Notes under the pieces: model-generated
What the model saw: the letters and a program-made list of their open reading frames with translations, nothing else
Database searches by the model: none
Told to the model about the DNA's origin: nothing
Assembly: GCA_018067325.1 (NCBI GenBank)
Contig: JAGPUU010000220.1
Coordinates: forward strand, 1-6,208
Direction of reading: 5' to 3'
DNA length: 6,208 nucleotides
DNA from: Amphritea sp.
GTDB taxonomy: Bacteria > Pseudomonadota > Gammaproteobacteria > Pseudomonadales > Balneatricaceae
In this document: positions 1 to 5,675 of the stretch, piece by piece
Layout: each line of letters begins with the position of its first letter
Position numbering within the stretch: the stretch's first letter is position 1
Made by a program: the position numbers and the translations under genes

Positions 1-1762
1 TATGCCTGGCTATGAAGATTCGATGGACATCGTGTTAATTACAACGCTGGATATTACTACTCGAAAACAGAAAGAAGAAGCGTTGAGATTGTCATCTTCC
101 GTTTATGAAAATAGCCAAGAGGCCATAAGTGTAACGGATGAATCGGGCATTATATTAAGCGTCAACGCAGCTTTTTCAAAAATCACGGGATTCTCTCAGC
201 CTGAAGTCGTCGGTAAAACCCATAGCATTTTGAAATCAGGCAAACAAGATCGCTCCTTCCATCAAAAAATGTGGCATGAACTTAATGCAAAAGGACGATG
301 GGAAGGAGAGATATGGAACCGGCGTAAGAATGGTGAAATATATGCTGAGTGGCTATCGATTAACACGATTTATGATGAAAGCAATCAGCCCTATCGACGA
401 ATCGGTCTCTTCAGTGATATCTCTCAGCGTAAAGCGTCTGAAGACTTAATCAAACGGCAAGCAAATTTTGATAGCCTGACAGGCCTACCTAATCGTCACA
501 TGTTCATCGATCATTTGAACCATGAAATAGACCTTGCCACCGTACAAGAATATCCAATTCATTTATTGCTGATAGATTTAGATCGATTAACTGAAATTAA
601 TGATAGCCTCGGCTATCTGGTTGGTGATGAGCTGATAAAACAATCAGCGGAACAAATTCAAAATTGCCTGCAAGCCTCCCATTTGGTGGCACGAATTGCG
701 GGGGATGTGTTTGCTGTTATATTACCCGATGAAAGCTGTCAGAACGATGTGGAGAGTATTGTAAAACGTATTCAGGCGATACTGGCAACCGCATTCGATG
801 TAGAAAATCATAATGTCTATTTAACTAGCAGTATCGGCATCGCTTCTTTTCCGACCCATGCATCAACTTCTGAAGTATTGATTCAATGCTCTAATCTAGC
901 GTTGGAGAGCGCAAAACAGCAAGGTCGTAACCAACGTAGTTATTACGTGCCGATGATGAAGCAGTCCACGCAATATAAATATGCGGTAAGTACCGACCTA
1001 AGAAAAGCTTTAGCCTGCAATCAGTTTCAACTTTTCTACCAGCCGATTGTAGATTTGAAAACACGCTCCGTACATAAAGCAGAGGCATTAATTCGCTGGC
1101 ATCATCCACAGCAGGGTATCATTAGTCCTGCTGACTTCATTCCTGTGGCAGAAGCAACGGGGGCAATTATTGAGATAGGTAATTGGGTATTTAAGGAGGC
1201 CGTGAAACAGGTCGAGTCTTGGCGCGAAACGATTGCTTCTAATTTTCAAATCAGCATTAACAAATCACCGATTCAATTCAAGAGTGAGGACGTTCATCTA
1301 TATGATTGGTTTGACTATTTAACCCAACACGGGCTGACAGGCGAGGCCATCGTGGTTGAAATGACAGAAGGGCTGCTGATGGATTCAGGCCCTATTGTCG
1401 CGAGTAAATTATTTGCCATGAGTGATGCCGGGATGCAAATTGCTTTGGATGACTTTGGTACGGGGTATTCCTCGCTTTCTTACATCAAAAAATACGACGT
1501 AGATTATCTCAAGATTGACCAAACTTTTGTCAGCAACTTAACGGCGGATAGCGATGATTCTGCCATCTGTGAATCTGTTATCGCCATGGCTCATAAACTA
1601 GGTATCAAAGTTATTGCTGAAGGTATCGAAACTAAAGAGCAACTTGAGTTGCTGGCTCAGTGGGGTTGTGACTATGGCCAGGGGTATTACTTCTGCAAAC
1701 CGATACCTGCCGATCAATTTGAACAAAAATATGCGGCTTTAAGCGCTGACGAAAGTTCGTAA
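1..1762 (+). CDS. PAS-GGDEF-EAL cyclic-di-GMP phosphodiesterase, 5' truncated
   Basis: This is the C-terminal 586 residues of a c-di-GMP signalling protein that is open at the left edge. Numbering from the first complete Met codon (base 2), residues 1-28 are the end of a PAS/PAC domain (DITTRKQKEEAL), so the true start lies upstream. Residues about 30-147 form a full PAS domain ending in DISQRKASE. Residues about 150-315 are a GGDEF domain that keeps DSLTGLPNR and INDSLG, but its signature is AGDVF (233-237) and it lacks the RxxD inhibitory site. Residues about 333-578 are an EAL domain with EAL (361-363), N420, E453, DDFGTGYSS (483-491), K504, E540 and Q560, matching the family's metal- and substrate-binding positions. 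Inference: it hydrolyses c-di-GMP and does not make it; the GGDEF part may bind GTP as a regulator. The PAS ligand is unknown. No membrane segment is present in the visible part. Confidence 0.93.
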   Translation, partial: MPGYEDSMDIVLITTLDITTRKQKEEALRLSSSVYENSQEAISVTDESGIILSVNAAFSKITGFSQPEVVGKTHSILKSGKQDRSFHQKMWHELNAKGRWEGEIWNRRKNGEIYAEWLSINTIYDESNQPYRRIGLFSDISQRKASEDLIKRQANFDSLTGLPNRHMFIDHLNHEIDLATVQEYPIHLLLIDLDRLTEINDSLGYLVGDELIKQSAEQIQNCLQASHLVARIAGDVFAVILPDESCQNDVESIVKRIQAILATAFDVENHNVYLTSSIGIASFPTHASTSEVLIQCSNLALESAKQQGRNQRSYYVPMMKQSTQYKYAVSTDLRKALACNQFQLFYQPIVDLKTRSVHKAEALIRWHHPQQGIISPADFIPVAEATGAIIEIGNWVFKEAVKQVESWRETIASNFQISINKSPIQFKSEDVHLYDWFDYLTQHGLTGEAIVVEMTEGLLMDSGPIVASKLFAMSDAGMQIALDDFGTGYSSLSYIKKYDVDYLKIDQTFVSNLTADSDDSAICESVIAMAHKLGIKVIAEGIETKEQLELLAQWGCDYGQGYYFCKPIPADQFEQKYAALSADESS

Positions 1763-1803
1763 CGAATCAGCAAAAGGGTTTTATAACCTCTATTGGCCTA
1801 AAG

Positions 1804-1977
1804 CAGCCTCCATGCACCTCGACCCTTGCCTTCAGATACACATATAGCCCAGATAAACAGCTTACATGCACTTACCCAAGTCTCTGTGCGAAGACAGTTA
1901 AACCTCTTATAAATCAGCAGCTTACTAATCACCCTTATTATCCCGATGCTCTATAGAGACAGTTATCTTCTGAACAA
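1804..1977. repeat. Degenerate repeat of about 54-60 bases, three units
   Basis: Three consecutive stretches begin at 1804, 1858 and 1918 with related heads: CAGCCTCC, CAGCTTAC and CAGCTTAC. Units 1 and 2 continue with ATGCAC followed shortly by ACCC. Units 2 and 3 share GACAGTTA (1893-1900 and 1958-1965). Units 1 and 2 end in ATAAA and ATAAATCAG, and unit 3 in a similar A-rich stretch. Outside these words the similarity is poor and needs gaps. It could be an old tandem duplication, a set of protein binding sites at similar spacing, or coincidence. Confidence 0.3.
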
Positions 1978-2017
1978 ACAAAAACCTATTATTTAAGTTA
2001 TTGATTTATATGTGAAA

Positions 2018-2046
2018 AACTACATTGGCATAAAGGCTGCTATACA
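2018..2046 (+). promoter_or_regulatory. Possible extended -10 promoter for the EF-hand gene
   Basis: TGCTATACA at 2038-2046 resembles an extended -10 element (TGn followed by a TATAAT-like hexamer). The corresponding -35 position (about 2018-2023, AACTAC) is poor, as is common for extended -10 promoters. Transcription would start near 2053 and give a leader of about 43 bases before the ATG at 2096. A TTGGCA at 2025-2030 looks like a -35 box, but no good -10 lies at the right distance. The call is by eye and tentative. Confidence 0.3.
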
Positions 2047-2082
2047 GCGGTTATCAATAAATAACTTTGTTAACTTAAATCT

Positions 2083-2087
2083 AGGAG
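2083..2087 (+). promoter_or_regulatory. Ribosome binding site that sets the EF-hand start
   Basis: AGGAG lies 8 bases before the ATG at 2096. It decides between this ATG and an in-frame GTG at 2012, which has no Shine-Dalgarno sequence and would bury the signal peptide. Confidence 0.8.
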
Positions 2088-2095
2088 CTTTAAAT

Positions 2096-2320
2096 ATGAA
2101 CATCAAAACCCTATGTGCCATCGCCCTGACAACCGTTTCCGCCACTGCTTTTGCCGTAGAGATGCCTGACTTTCAAACCGTCGATATTAACGCTGATGGT
2201 GTTATCAACCTGGAAGAAGCTAAAAGCGTTAATGGTCTTGAAGCGGCGTTTATAGGCGCTGACATCGATAAAGATGGAAAATTGAGCGAAGCAGAATACG
2301 AAGAACTTACCCACAGCTAA
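2096..2320 (+). CDS. Small exported EF-hand calcium-binding protein
   Basis: The product has 74 residues. Residues 1-20 form a Sec signal peptide: MNIK, a hydrophobic core, then an AFA site with cleavage expected before V21. The mature part of about 54 residues is essentially a pair of EF-hands. Loop 1 is DINADGVINLEE (30-41) and loop 2 is DIDKDGKLSEAE (56-67). Both have the acidic or Asn ligands at positions 1, 3 and 5, Gly at 6, a hydrophobic residue at 8 and Glu at 12, so both should bind Ca2+. The mature chain is very acidic (14 Asp/Glu against 3 Lys) and has no cysteine; the only Cys (C7) is in the signal peptide, so it is not a lipoprotein. The start is chosen from the AGGAG at 2083-2087. 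It appears to be a single-gene unit with its own promoter and terminator. Inference: a periplasmic or secreted calcium buffer or sensor. The partner and exact role are unknown, and no neighbour suggests one. Confidence 0.88.
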   Translation: MNIKTLCAIALTTVSATAFAVEMPDFQTVDINADGVINLEEAKSVNGLEAAFIGADIDKDGKLSEAEYEELTHS

Positions 2321-2326
2321 TAGCTA

Positions 2327-2360
2327 GATCTGGATCTGGATCCAGGCAAAATCTTAGATC
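2327..2360. repeat. GATCTG short repeat with clustered GATC sites
   Basis: GATCTG is repeated directly at 2327-2332 and 2333-2338 and is followed by GATCC, so GATC occurs at 2327, 2333 and 2339, exactly 6 bases apart, and again at 2357. CTGGATCCAG (2336-2345) is a perfect 10-base palindrome. The cluster lies just after the EF-hand stop codon. It may be a simple slippage repeat; if the host has Dam methylase, it would be densely methylated. Confidence 0.5.
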
Positions 2361-2371
2361 CCTTTATGCTA

Positions 2372-2430
2372 TTGCTAGAAAAATAAAAACCGCCCAGATA
2401 GGCGGTTTTTTTTTGTGCTTTTTCTAGCAA
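2372..2430. repeat. Perfect 12-bp inverted repeat enclosing the terminator
   Basis: TTGCTAGAAAAA (2372-2383) and TTTTTCTAGCAA (2419-2430) are exact reverse complements. They flank the terminator hairpin, so a transcript from either strand could fold into a long two-tier stem with one asymmetric bulge (2411-2418). A second CTAGCAA at 2446-2452 could compete for pairing with the left arm. The arrangement could strengthen termination or protect the 3' ends of both convergent transcripts. It could also be the relic of a small palindromic element, although no target-site duplication is visible. Confidence 0.75.
2385..2414. terminator. Bidirectional intrinsic terminator between convergent units
   Basis: AAAAACCGCC (2385-2394) pairs with GGCGGTTTTT (2401-2410) around the loop CAGATA, and nine T follow the GC stem on the + strand (2406-2414). 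On the - strand the same stem is followed by TTTTTATTTTT. It therefore ends the EF-hand transcript from the left and the aap operon from the right, 64 bases after the EF-hand stop and about 50 bases after the aapP stop. Confidence 0.92.
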
Positions 2431-2443
2431 GTGGCGAAGCCAC
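2431..2443. other. Small perfect hairpin downstream of aapP
   Basis: GTGGC (2431-2435) and GCCAC (2439-2443) form a 5-bp stem with the triloop GAA (TTC on the - strand), between the aapP stop and the bidirectional terminator. No T tract adjoins it, so it is not a terminator on its own. It would sit in the 3' untranslated end of the aap mRNA, where it may add stability. Confidence 0.45.
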
Positions 2444-2462
2444 GCCTAGCAATTACGCGGCG

Positions 2463-3221
2463 TTAATGCTGAAGTATCTGACTCAGAAACAGCTGGGTTC
2501 GTTCATGCTGCGGGTTGTTAAAGAACTCATGAGGCTCATTTTCTTCAACAATCTGCCCGCCATCCATGAAGATAACCCTATCAGCTACGGTCTTAGCGAA
2601 GCCCATCTCATGGGTTACACAAAGCATGGTCATGCCTTCTGTGGCCAGCTCAATCATTACATCCAGTACCTCTTTAATCATCTCAGGGTCGAGTGCAGAG
2701 GTCGGCTCGTCGAATAGCATCACATCAGGGTTCATACAGAGTGATCGGGCGATCGCTACCCGTTGCTGCTGCCCTCCGGACAACTGGCCCGGATACTTAA
2801 GCGCCTGGTCGGGAATTTTAACCCGCTCAAGCAGCTCCATCGCCTGCGCTTCAGCTTCCTTGCGGGGCATTTTCTTTACCCAAATAGGTGCCAGTACACA
2901 GTTTTCCAGTACGGTCAGATGCGGGAACAGATTAAAGTGCTGAAACACCATTCCCACTTCCTTACGGATCGCTTCGATATTCTTAATATCTTCATTAAGG
3001 GGGATACCACTGACAACGATATCGCCCTTCTGATGCTCTTCCAGATGGTTAATGCAACGGATCATAGTTGATTTACCGGACCCCGATGGGCCACAGATAA
3101 CAATCTTCTCGCCCTGCTTCACTTCCAGATTAATATTCTTCAGCACATGAAACTCGCCGTACCATTTATTCAGGTCGCGCAGTTCCACCATCAATTTGTC
3201 ACTAGCTTGTGAATGACTCAT
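2463..3221 (-). CDS. aapP: General L-amino acid ABC transporter, ATP-binding protein AapP
   Basis: This is the 252-residue ATPase that powers amino acid import, acting as a dimer on the cytoplasmic face of AapQ and AapM. All ABC motifs are present: Walker [10 protein letters not shown] (44-52), Q-loop Gln (Q94, in [13 protein letters not shown]), signature LSGGQQQR (147-154), Walker B VMLFDE (167-172), D-loop SALD (175-178) and switch His (H204, in CVTHEM). Length and sequence fit the polar amino acid ATPase family (GlnQ/HisP/AapP). The [13 protein letters not shown] segment near the N terminus and the operon position point to AapP. The start is the ATG at 3219-3221, preceded by a modest AGAGAG (3230-3235). 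The gene lies 24 bases after the aapM stop and is the last of the operon. It looks intact. Substrate choice is set by the binding protein, not by this subunit. Confidence 0.95.
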   Translation of the reverse strand: MSHSQASDKLMVELRDLNKWYGEFHVLKNINLEVKQGEKIVICGPSGSGKSTMIRCINHLEEHQKGDIVVSGIPLNEDIKNIEAIRKEVGMVFQHFNLFPHLTVLENCVLAPIWVKKMPRKEAEAQAMELLERVKIPDQALKYPGQLSGGQQQRVAIARSLCMNPDVMLFDEPTSALDPEMIKEVLDVMIELATEGMTMLCVTHEMGFAKTVADRVIFMDGGQIVEENEPHEFFNNPQHERTQLFLSQILQH

Positions 3222-3245
3222 CTCTAAATCTCTCTGTTATCAGGC

Positions 3246-4334
3246 TCAGTGCCCGGTGTGAAGTTGTCTCTCCAGCTGTTGCGAATAACGCGACATACTG
3301 AAACAGAAGACCCAGAACAACAGGGCAACAAACAAATAACTTTCGGTAGAATAGCCGATCCATTTCGGATCCTGGTTCGCCGCCTGGCCAATCGCCAGTA
3401 CGTCAAACAGACCGATAATCAGTACCAGACTGGTATCCTTGAAAAGGGCAATAAAGGTATTCACTATGCCAGGGATCATCAGCTTCAGCGCCTGCGGCAT
3501 GATGATCAGAATCATCTTCTGCCAGTAACCCAGACCTAAAGCATCTGCCGCTTCATACTGCCCCTTAGGGATCGCCTGCAGACCACCCCTGATAACTTCC
3601 GCCATATAGGCAGACTGGAACAGGGTTATACCGATCAACGCCCTGAGCAGTTTGTCAAAGCTCATCCCTTCCGGGAAAAACAGTGGCAACATAACCGAGG
3701 CCATAAACAGCACGGTAATCAAAGGTACGCCACGCCAGATCTCAATGAAAATAACACAGACCGATTTCACGATTGGCATCTCCGACTGACGCCCCAGCGC
3801 CAGCAGAATACCGAGCGGCAGTGAAGCGACAATACCAACCACCGCCAACACCAGTGTCAGGCTAAGGCCTCCCCACAGGTGAGTTTCGACAGTCTCCAAG
3901 CCGAAGATATCCCCATACAGCAGGAAGAAGGCAACAACTGGATAAACCACTAACAGTAACGCAGCCACCAACCCTTTTTTCGGTGTCTGAGGCATTACTA
4001 GCCAGATAATCGAACCGATTAGTAGAATAAAGGCTGTCTGCACTCGCCAATGTTCCGCTTCCGGATAGAAACCATACAGAAACTGGTCAAGTCGATTGTT
4101 AATAAAGACCCAACAGGCACCGCCACTGGTGCAAGCATCGCGGCTATCGCCGACCCAATCAGCATCGATAAAGATCCACTGAATAGTAGGAACCAGAAAG
4201 CTGATCAGAAAATACCCGACAACAATAGTCGCTACCGAGTTAATTGGCCCATTAAACAGATGCTTACGCATCCAACCAATCACTCCGACCATACTCGCAG
4301 GTGGGGGCAGCGTGGGTTGCATTTCATATTTCAT
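3246..4334 (-). CDS. aapM: General L-amino acid ABC transporter, permease AapM
   Basis: This 362-residue inner-membrane permease is of the His/Glu/Gln/Arg/opine type and pairs with AapQ. Hydrophobic segments are seen at about 33-55, 98-114, 121-140, 155-180, 203-220, 285-315 and 332-348. The ABC permease EAA loop, which contacts the ATPase, is at 261-280: E261-A-A, G267 and a closing P280. The segment RGVPLITVLF (201-210) is typical of the family. The probably periplasmic loop between the first two helices has two cysteines (C68, C74) in an ACTSGGACW context and could form a disulphide. It is about twice the length of simple GlnP-type permeases, as expected for AapM because of extra N-terminal helices. 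The start at 4332-4334 has a strong GGAGG. The aapQ stop is 11 bases upstream. It looks intact. Confidence 0.94.
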   Translation of the reverse strand: MKYEMQPTLPPPASMVGVIGWMRKHLFNGPINSVATIVVGYFLISFLVPTIQWIFIDADWVGDSRDACTSGGACWVFINNRLDQFLYGFYPEAEHWRVQTAFILLIGSIIWLVMPQTPKKGLVAALLLVVYPVVAFFLLYGDIFGLETVETHLWGGLSLTLVLAVVGIVASLPLGILLALGRQSEMPIVKSVCVIFIEIWRGVPLITVLFMASVMLPLFFPEGMSFDKLLRALIGITLFQSAYMAEVIRGGLQAIPKGQYEAADALGLGYWQKMILIIMPQALKLMIPGIVNTFIALFKDTSLVLIIGLFDVLAIGQAANQDPKWIGYSTESYLFVALLFWVFCFSMSRYSQQLERQLHTGH

Positions 4335-4340
4335 AGTATC

Positions 4341-4347
4341 CCCTCCT
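4341..4347 (-). promoter_or_regulatory. aapM ribosome binding site overlapping the aapQ stop
   Basis: On the - strand AGGAGGG (4347-4341) precedes the aapM ATG by 6 bases. The aapQ stop codon TAG (4348-4346) overlaps this sequence, so ribosomes finishing aapQ end on the aapM initiation site. This suggests translational coupling that keeps the two permease subunits at equal levels. Confidence 0.8.
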
Positions 4348-5572
4348 AACGTTCGGTCAGCTGAATTCTGGAGTTATACCAGTTCATAAATGTCGATGTC
4401 AGCAGACTCAGGGTCAGATAAACGGCCATCGTCATCGCAATAACCTCAATCGCCTGTCCCGTCTGATTCAAAGTAGTACCCGCGAATACGTTAACCAGAT
4501 CCGGATAACCGATCGCGGTTGCCAGAGAGGAGTTCTTCGTCAGGTTCAGGTACTGACTGGTTAACGGTGGGATAACCACACGCAGCGCCTGAGGAATAAC
4601 GATGAACCGCAGCGTTTTTGCTTTCGACATACCCAGTGCCGTTGCGGCTTCAGTCTGACCATGGGATACCGCCAAAATACCCGCCCGGACGGTTTCAGCA
4701 ATGAAAGCCGCAGTATAGATACTCAACGCAAACCAGAGTGCAATCAGCTCAGGTATGACCGTGATGCCTCCTTTAAAGTTAAAGCCTTTCAACTCAGGAT
4801 GATCAAGGCCTAGGGGCATTCCACTCAGCATAAAGAGTACCAATGGTATGCCGACAATCAATCCAAGACTGACCCAGAAAACAGGAAATTGCTGACCGGT
4901 AAGTTCCTGGCGTTTCTTCGACCAACGAGAAATCAACCAGCTTCCGATCAAAGCGACAAAGAAGCCAAATAGCACCAATCCGAAACCATCTTCGGCGACC
5001 GGCGCTGGCACAATAAATCCACGATTATTAAGAAAGGTACCGAAAAACTCCATGCTCTGGCGTGGATGAGGAAGGGTTCGCAGTACCGCGTAATACCAGA
5101 AGAAGATCTGCAGCAGTAATGGGATATTACGGAACGTTTCGATATAAATAGTAGAGGCTTTAGAGATCAGCCAGTTATCTGACAGTCTCGCTACGCCCAA
5201 CAGGAAACCCAGTATGGTCGCCGCAAAGATACCCATCAATGCGATCAAAATGGTATTCATCAGACCGACGATAAAGGTCATGCCATAACTTGATGCTTCG
5301 GTGTAGGGGACCAGACTCATCGCAATACCGAAACCCGCTTCCTCGGTCAGGAAGTCGAAACCTGTGGTGATACCACGCTGTTCAAGGTTAGTCAGGGTAT
5401 TATCAATGATGGAATAGAAAACAAATCCCAGTGCCGACAACAATAGCACCTGGAATAGTAACGACCTTTTCTTCGGGTCGTTCCAGAATTTTGGTTTGTT
5501 CTGCGGAGGCGCCTTTGGCTTAGCCGGGCCGCCTTCAGGGTTGTGACCCGAATTCGAAATGTCTGAGGACAT
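4346..5572 (-). CDS. aapQ: General L-amino acid ABC transporter, permease AapQ
   Basis: This 408-residue inner-membrane permease is the partner of AapM. A hydrophilic, Pro/Lys-rich cytoplasmic tail (about 1-36) precedes the first helix (about 37-56). Further hydrophobic segments lie at about 98-127, 150-166, 197-214, 230-250, 271-295 and 376-395. The segment ETFRNIPLLLQIFFWY (145-160) and the EAA loop at 308-327 (E308-A-A, G314, P327) are characteristic of the polar amino acid permease family. The long insertion between about 165 and 265, with two extra helices, separates AapQ-type proteins from short GlnP/HisQ permeases. The start ATG at 5570-5572 follows GGAG (5579-5582) by 6 bases. A 103-base gap with a terminator-like hairpin separates it from aapJ upstream. 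It looks intact. Confidence 0.94.
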   Translation of the reverse strand: MSSDISNSGHNPEGGPAKPKAPPQNKPKFWNDPKKRSLLFQVLLLSALGFVFYSIIDNTLTNLEQRGITTGFDFLTEEAGFGIAMSLVPYTEASSYGMTFIVGLMNTILIALMGIFAATILGFLLGVARLSDNWLISKASTIYIETFRNIPLLLQIFFWYYAVLRTLPHPRQSMEFFGTFLNNRGFIVPAPVAEDGFGLVLFGFFVALIGSWLISRWSKKRQELTGQQFPVFWVSLGLIVGIPLVLFMLSGMPLGLDHPELKGFNFKGGITVIPELIALWFALSIYTAAFIAETVRAGILAVSHGQTEAATALGMSKAKTLRFIVIPQALRVVIPPLTSQYLNLTKNSSLATAIGYPDLVNVFAGTTLNQTGQAIEVIAMTMAVYLTLSLLTSTFMNWYNSRIQLTER

Positions 5573-5636
5573 TGTTTACTCCAGAAGTCAGTACACAGAT
5601 CTATTTGCCCCCTCTATAAATTTTGGAAGCAGATAC

Positions 5637-5663
5637 AAAAACGGCCAGCCTTTCGGCCAGCCG
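5637..5663 (-). terminator. Intra-operon attenuator between aapJ and aapQ
   Basis: On the - strand CGGCTGGCC (5663-5655) pairs with GGCTGGCCG (5650-5642) through 9 pairs (7 Watson-Crick and 2 G-U) around a GAAA tetraloop, and TTTTT (5641-5637) follows. It begins 12 bases after the aapJ stop. This has the form of an intrinsic terminator inside an operon. Such hairpins after binding-protein genes commonly cause partial termination and protect the upstream mRNA, which would make AapJ more abundant than AapQ, AapM and AapP. No convincing separate promoter for aapQMP was seen in 5573-5636. Confidence 0.85.
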
Positions 5664-5675
5664 CTAATCAGCGTA

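Larger units (their letters stand above)
1763..2095. other. 333-base intergenic region without a gene
   Basis: No open frame here has a Shine-Dalgarno sequence and a family-like product. The first part holds a weak 5-bp hairpin (1776-1789) with no T tract, so the end of the phosphodiesterase transcript is not obvious. The middle holds three degenerate repeat-like units (1804-1977). The last part (about 1978-2095) is AT-rich and carries the probable promoter, a small inverted repeat (GTTAT at 2050-2054 and ATAAC at 2061-2065) and the ribosome binding site of the EF-hand gene. The size and AT content suit a promoter region. An unrecognised small RNA cannot be excluded. Confidence 0.6.

Noticed and set aside
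2..4. ATG at base 2 as the true start of the PAS-GGDEF-EAL protein
   Set aside because: The first 28 residues are the tail of a PAS/PAC domain, so the coding frame almost certainly continues upstream of the window.
891..1109. Open frame on the - strand inside the phosphodiesterase gene
   Set aside because: It lies opposite well-conserved GGDEF/EAL coding sequence and has no family resemblance.
1776..1789. Hairpin GGGTT/AACCT after the phosphodiesterase gene as a terminator
   Set aside because: It has only five weak pairs (one G-U) and no T tract follows.
2012..2095. GTG at 2012 as start of the EF-hand gene, adding 28 residues
   Set aside because: There is no Shine-Dalgarno sequence before it, and it would place the signal peptide inside the chain. 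The ATG at 2096 has AGGAG at ideal distance.
2111..2314. Open frame on the - strand opposite the EF-hand gene
   Set aside because: It is antisense to a clear signal peptide and two EF-hand loops, and its product resembles nothing.
2415..3071. Several + strand open frames across aapP
   Set aside because: They run antisense through the Walker, signature and Q-loop coding sequence of an intact ATPase; their translations are low-complexity or unrelated to any family.
3224..4349. Small open frames on both strands within aapM
   Set aside because: They are out-of-frame or antisense readings of an intact permease and have no supporting start signals.
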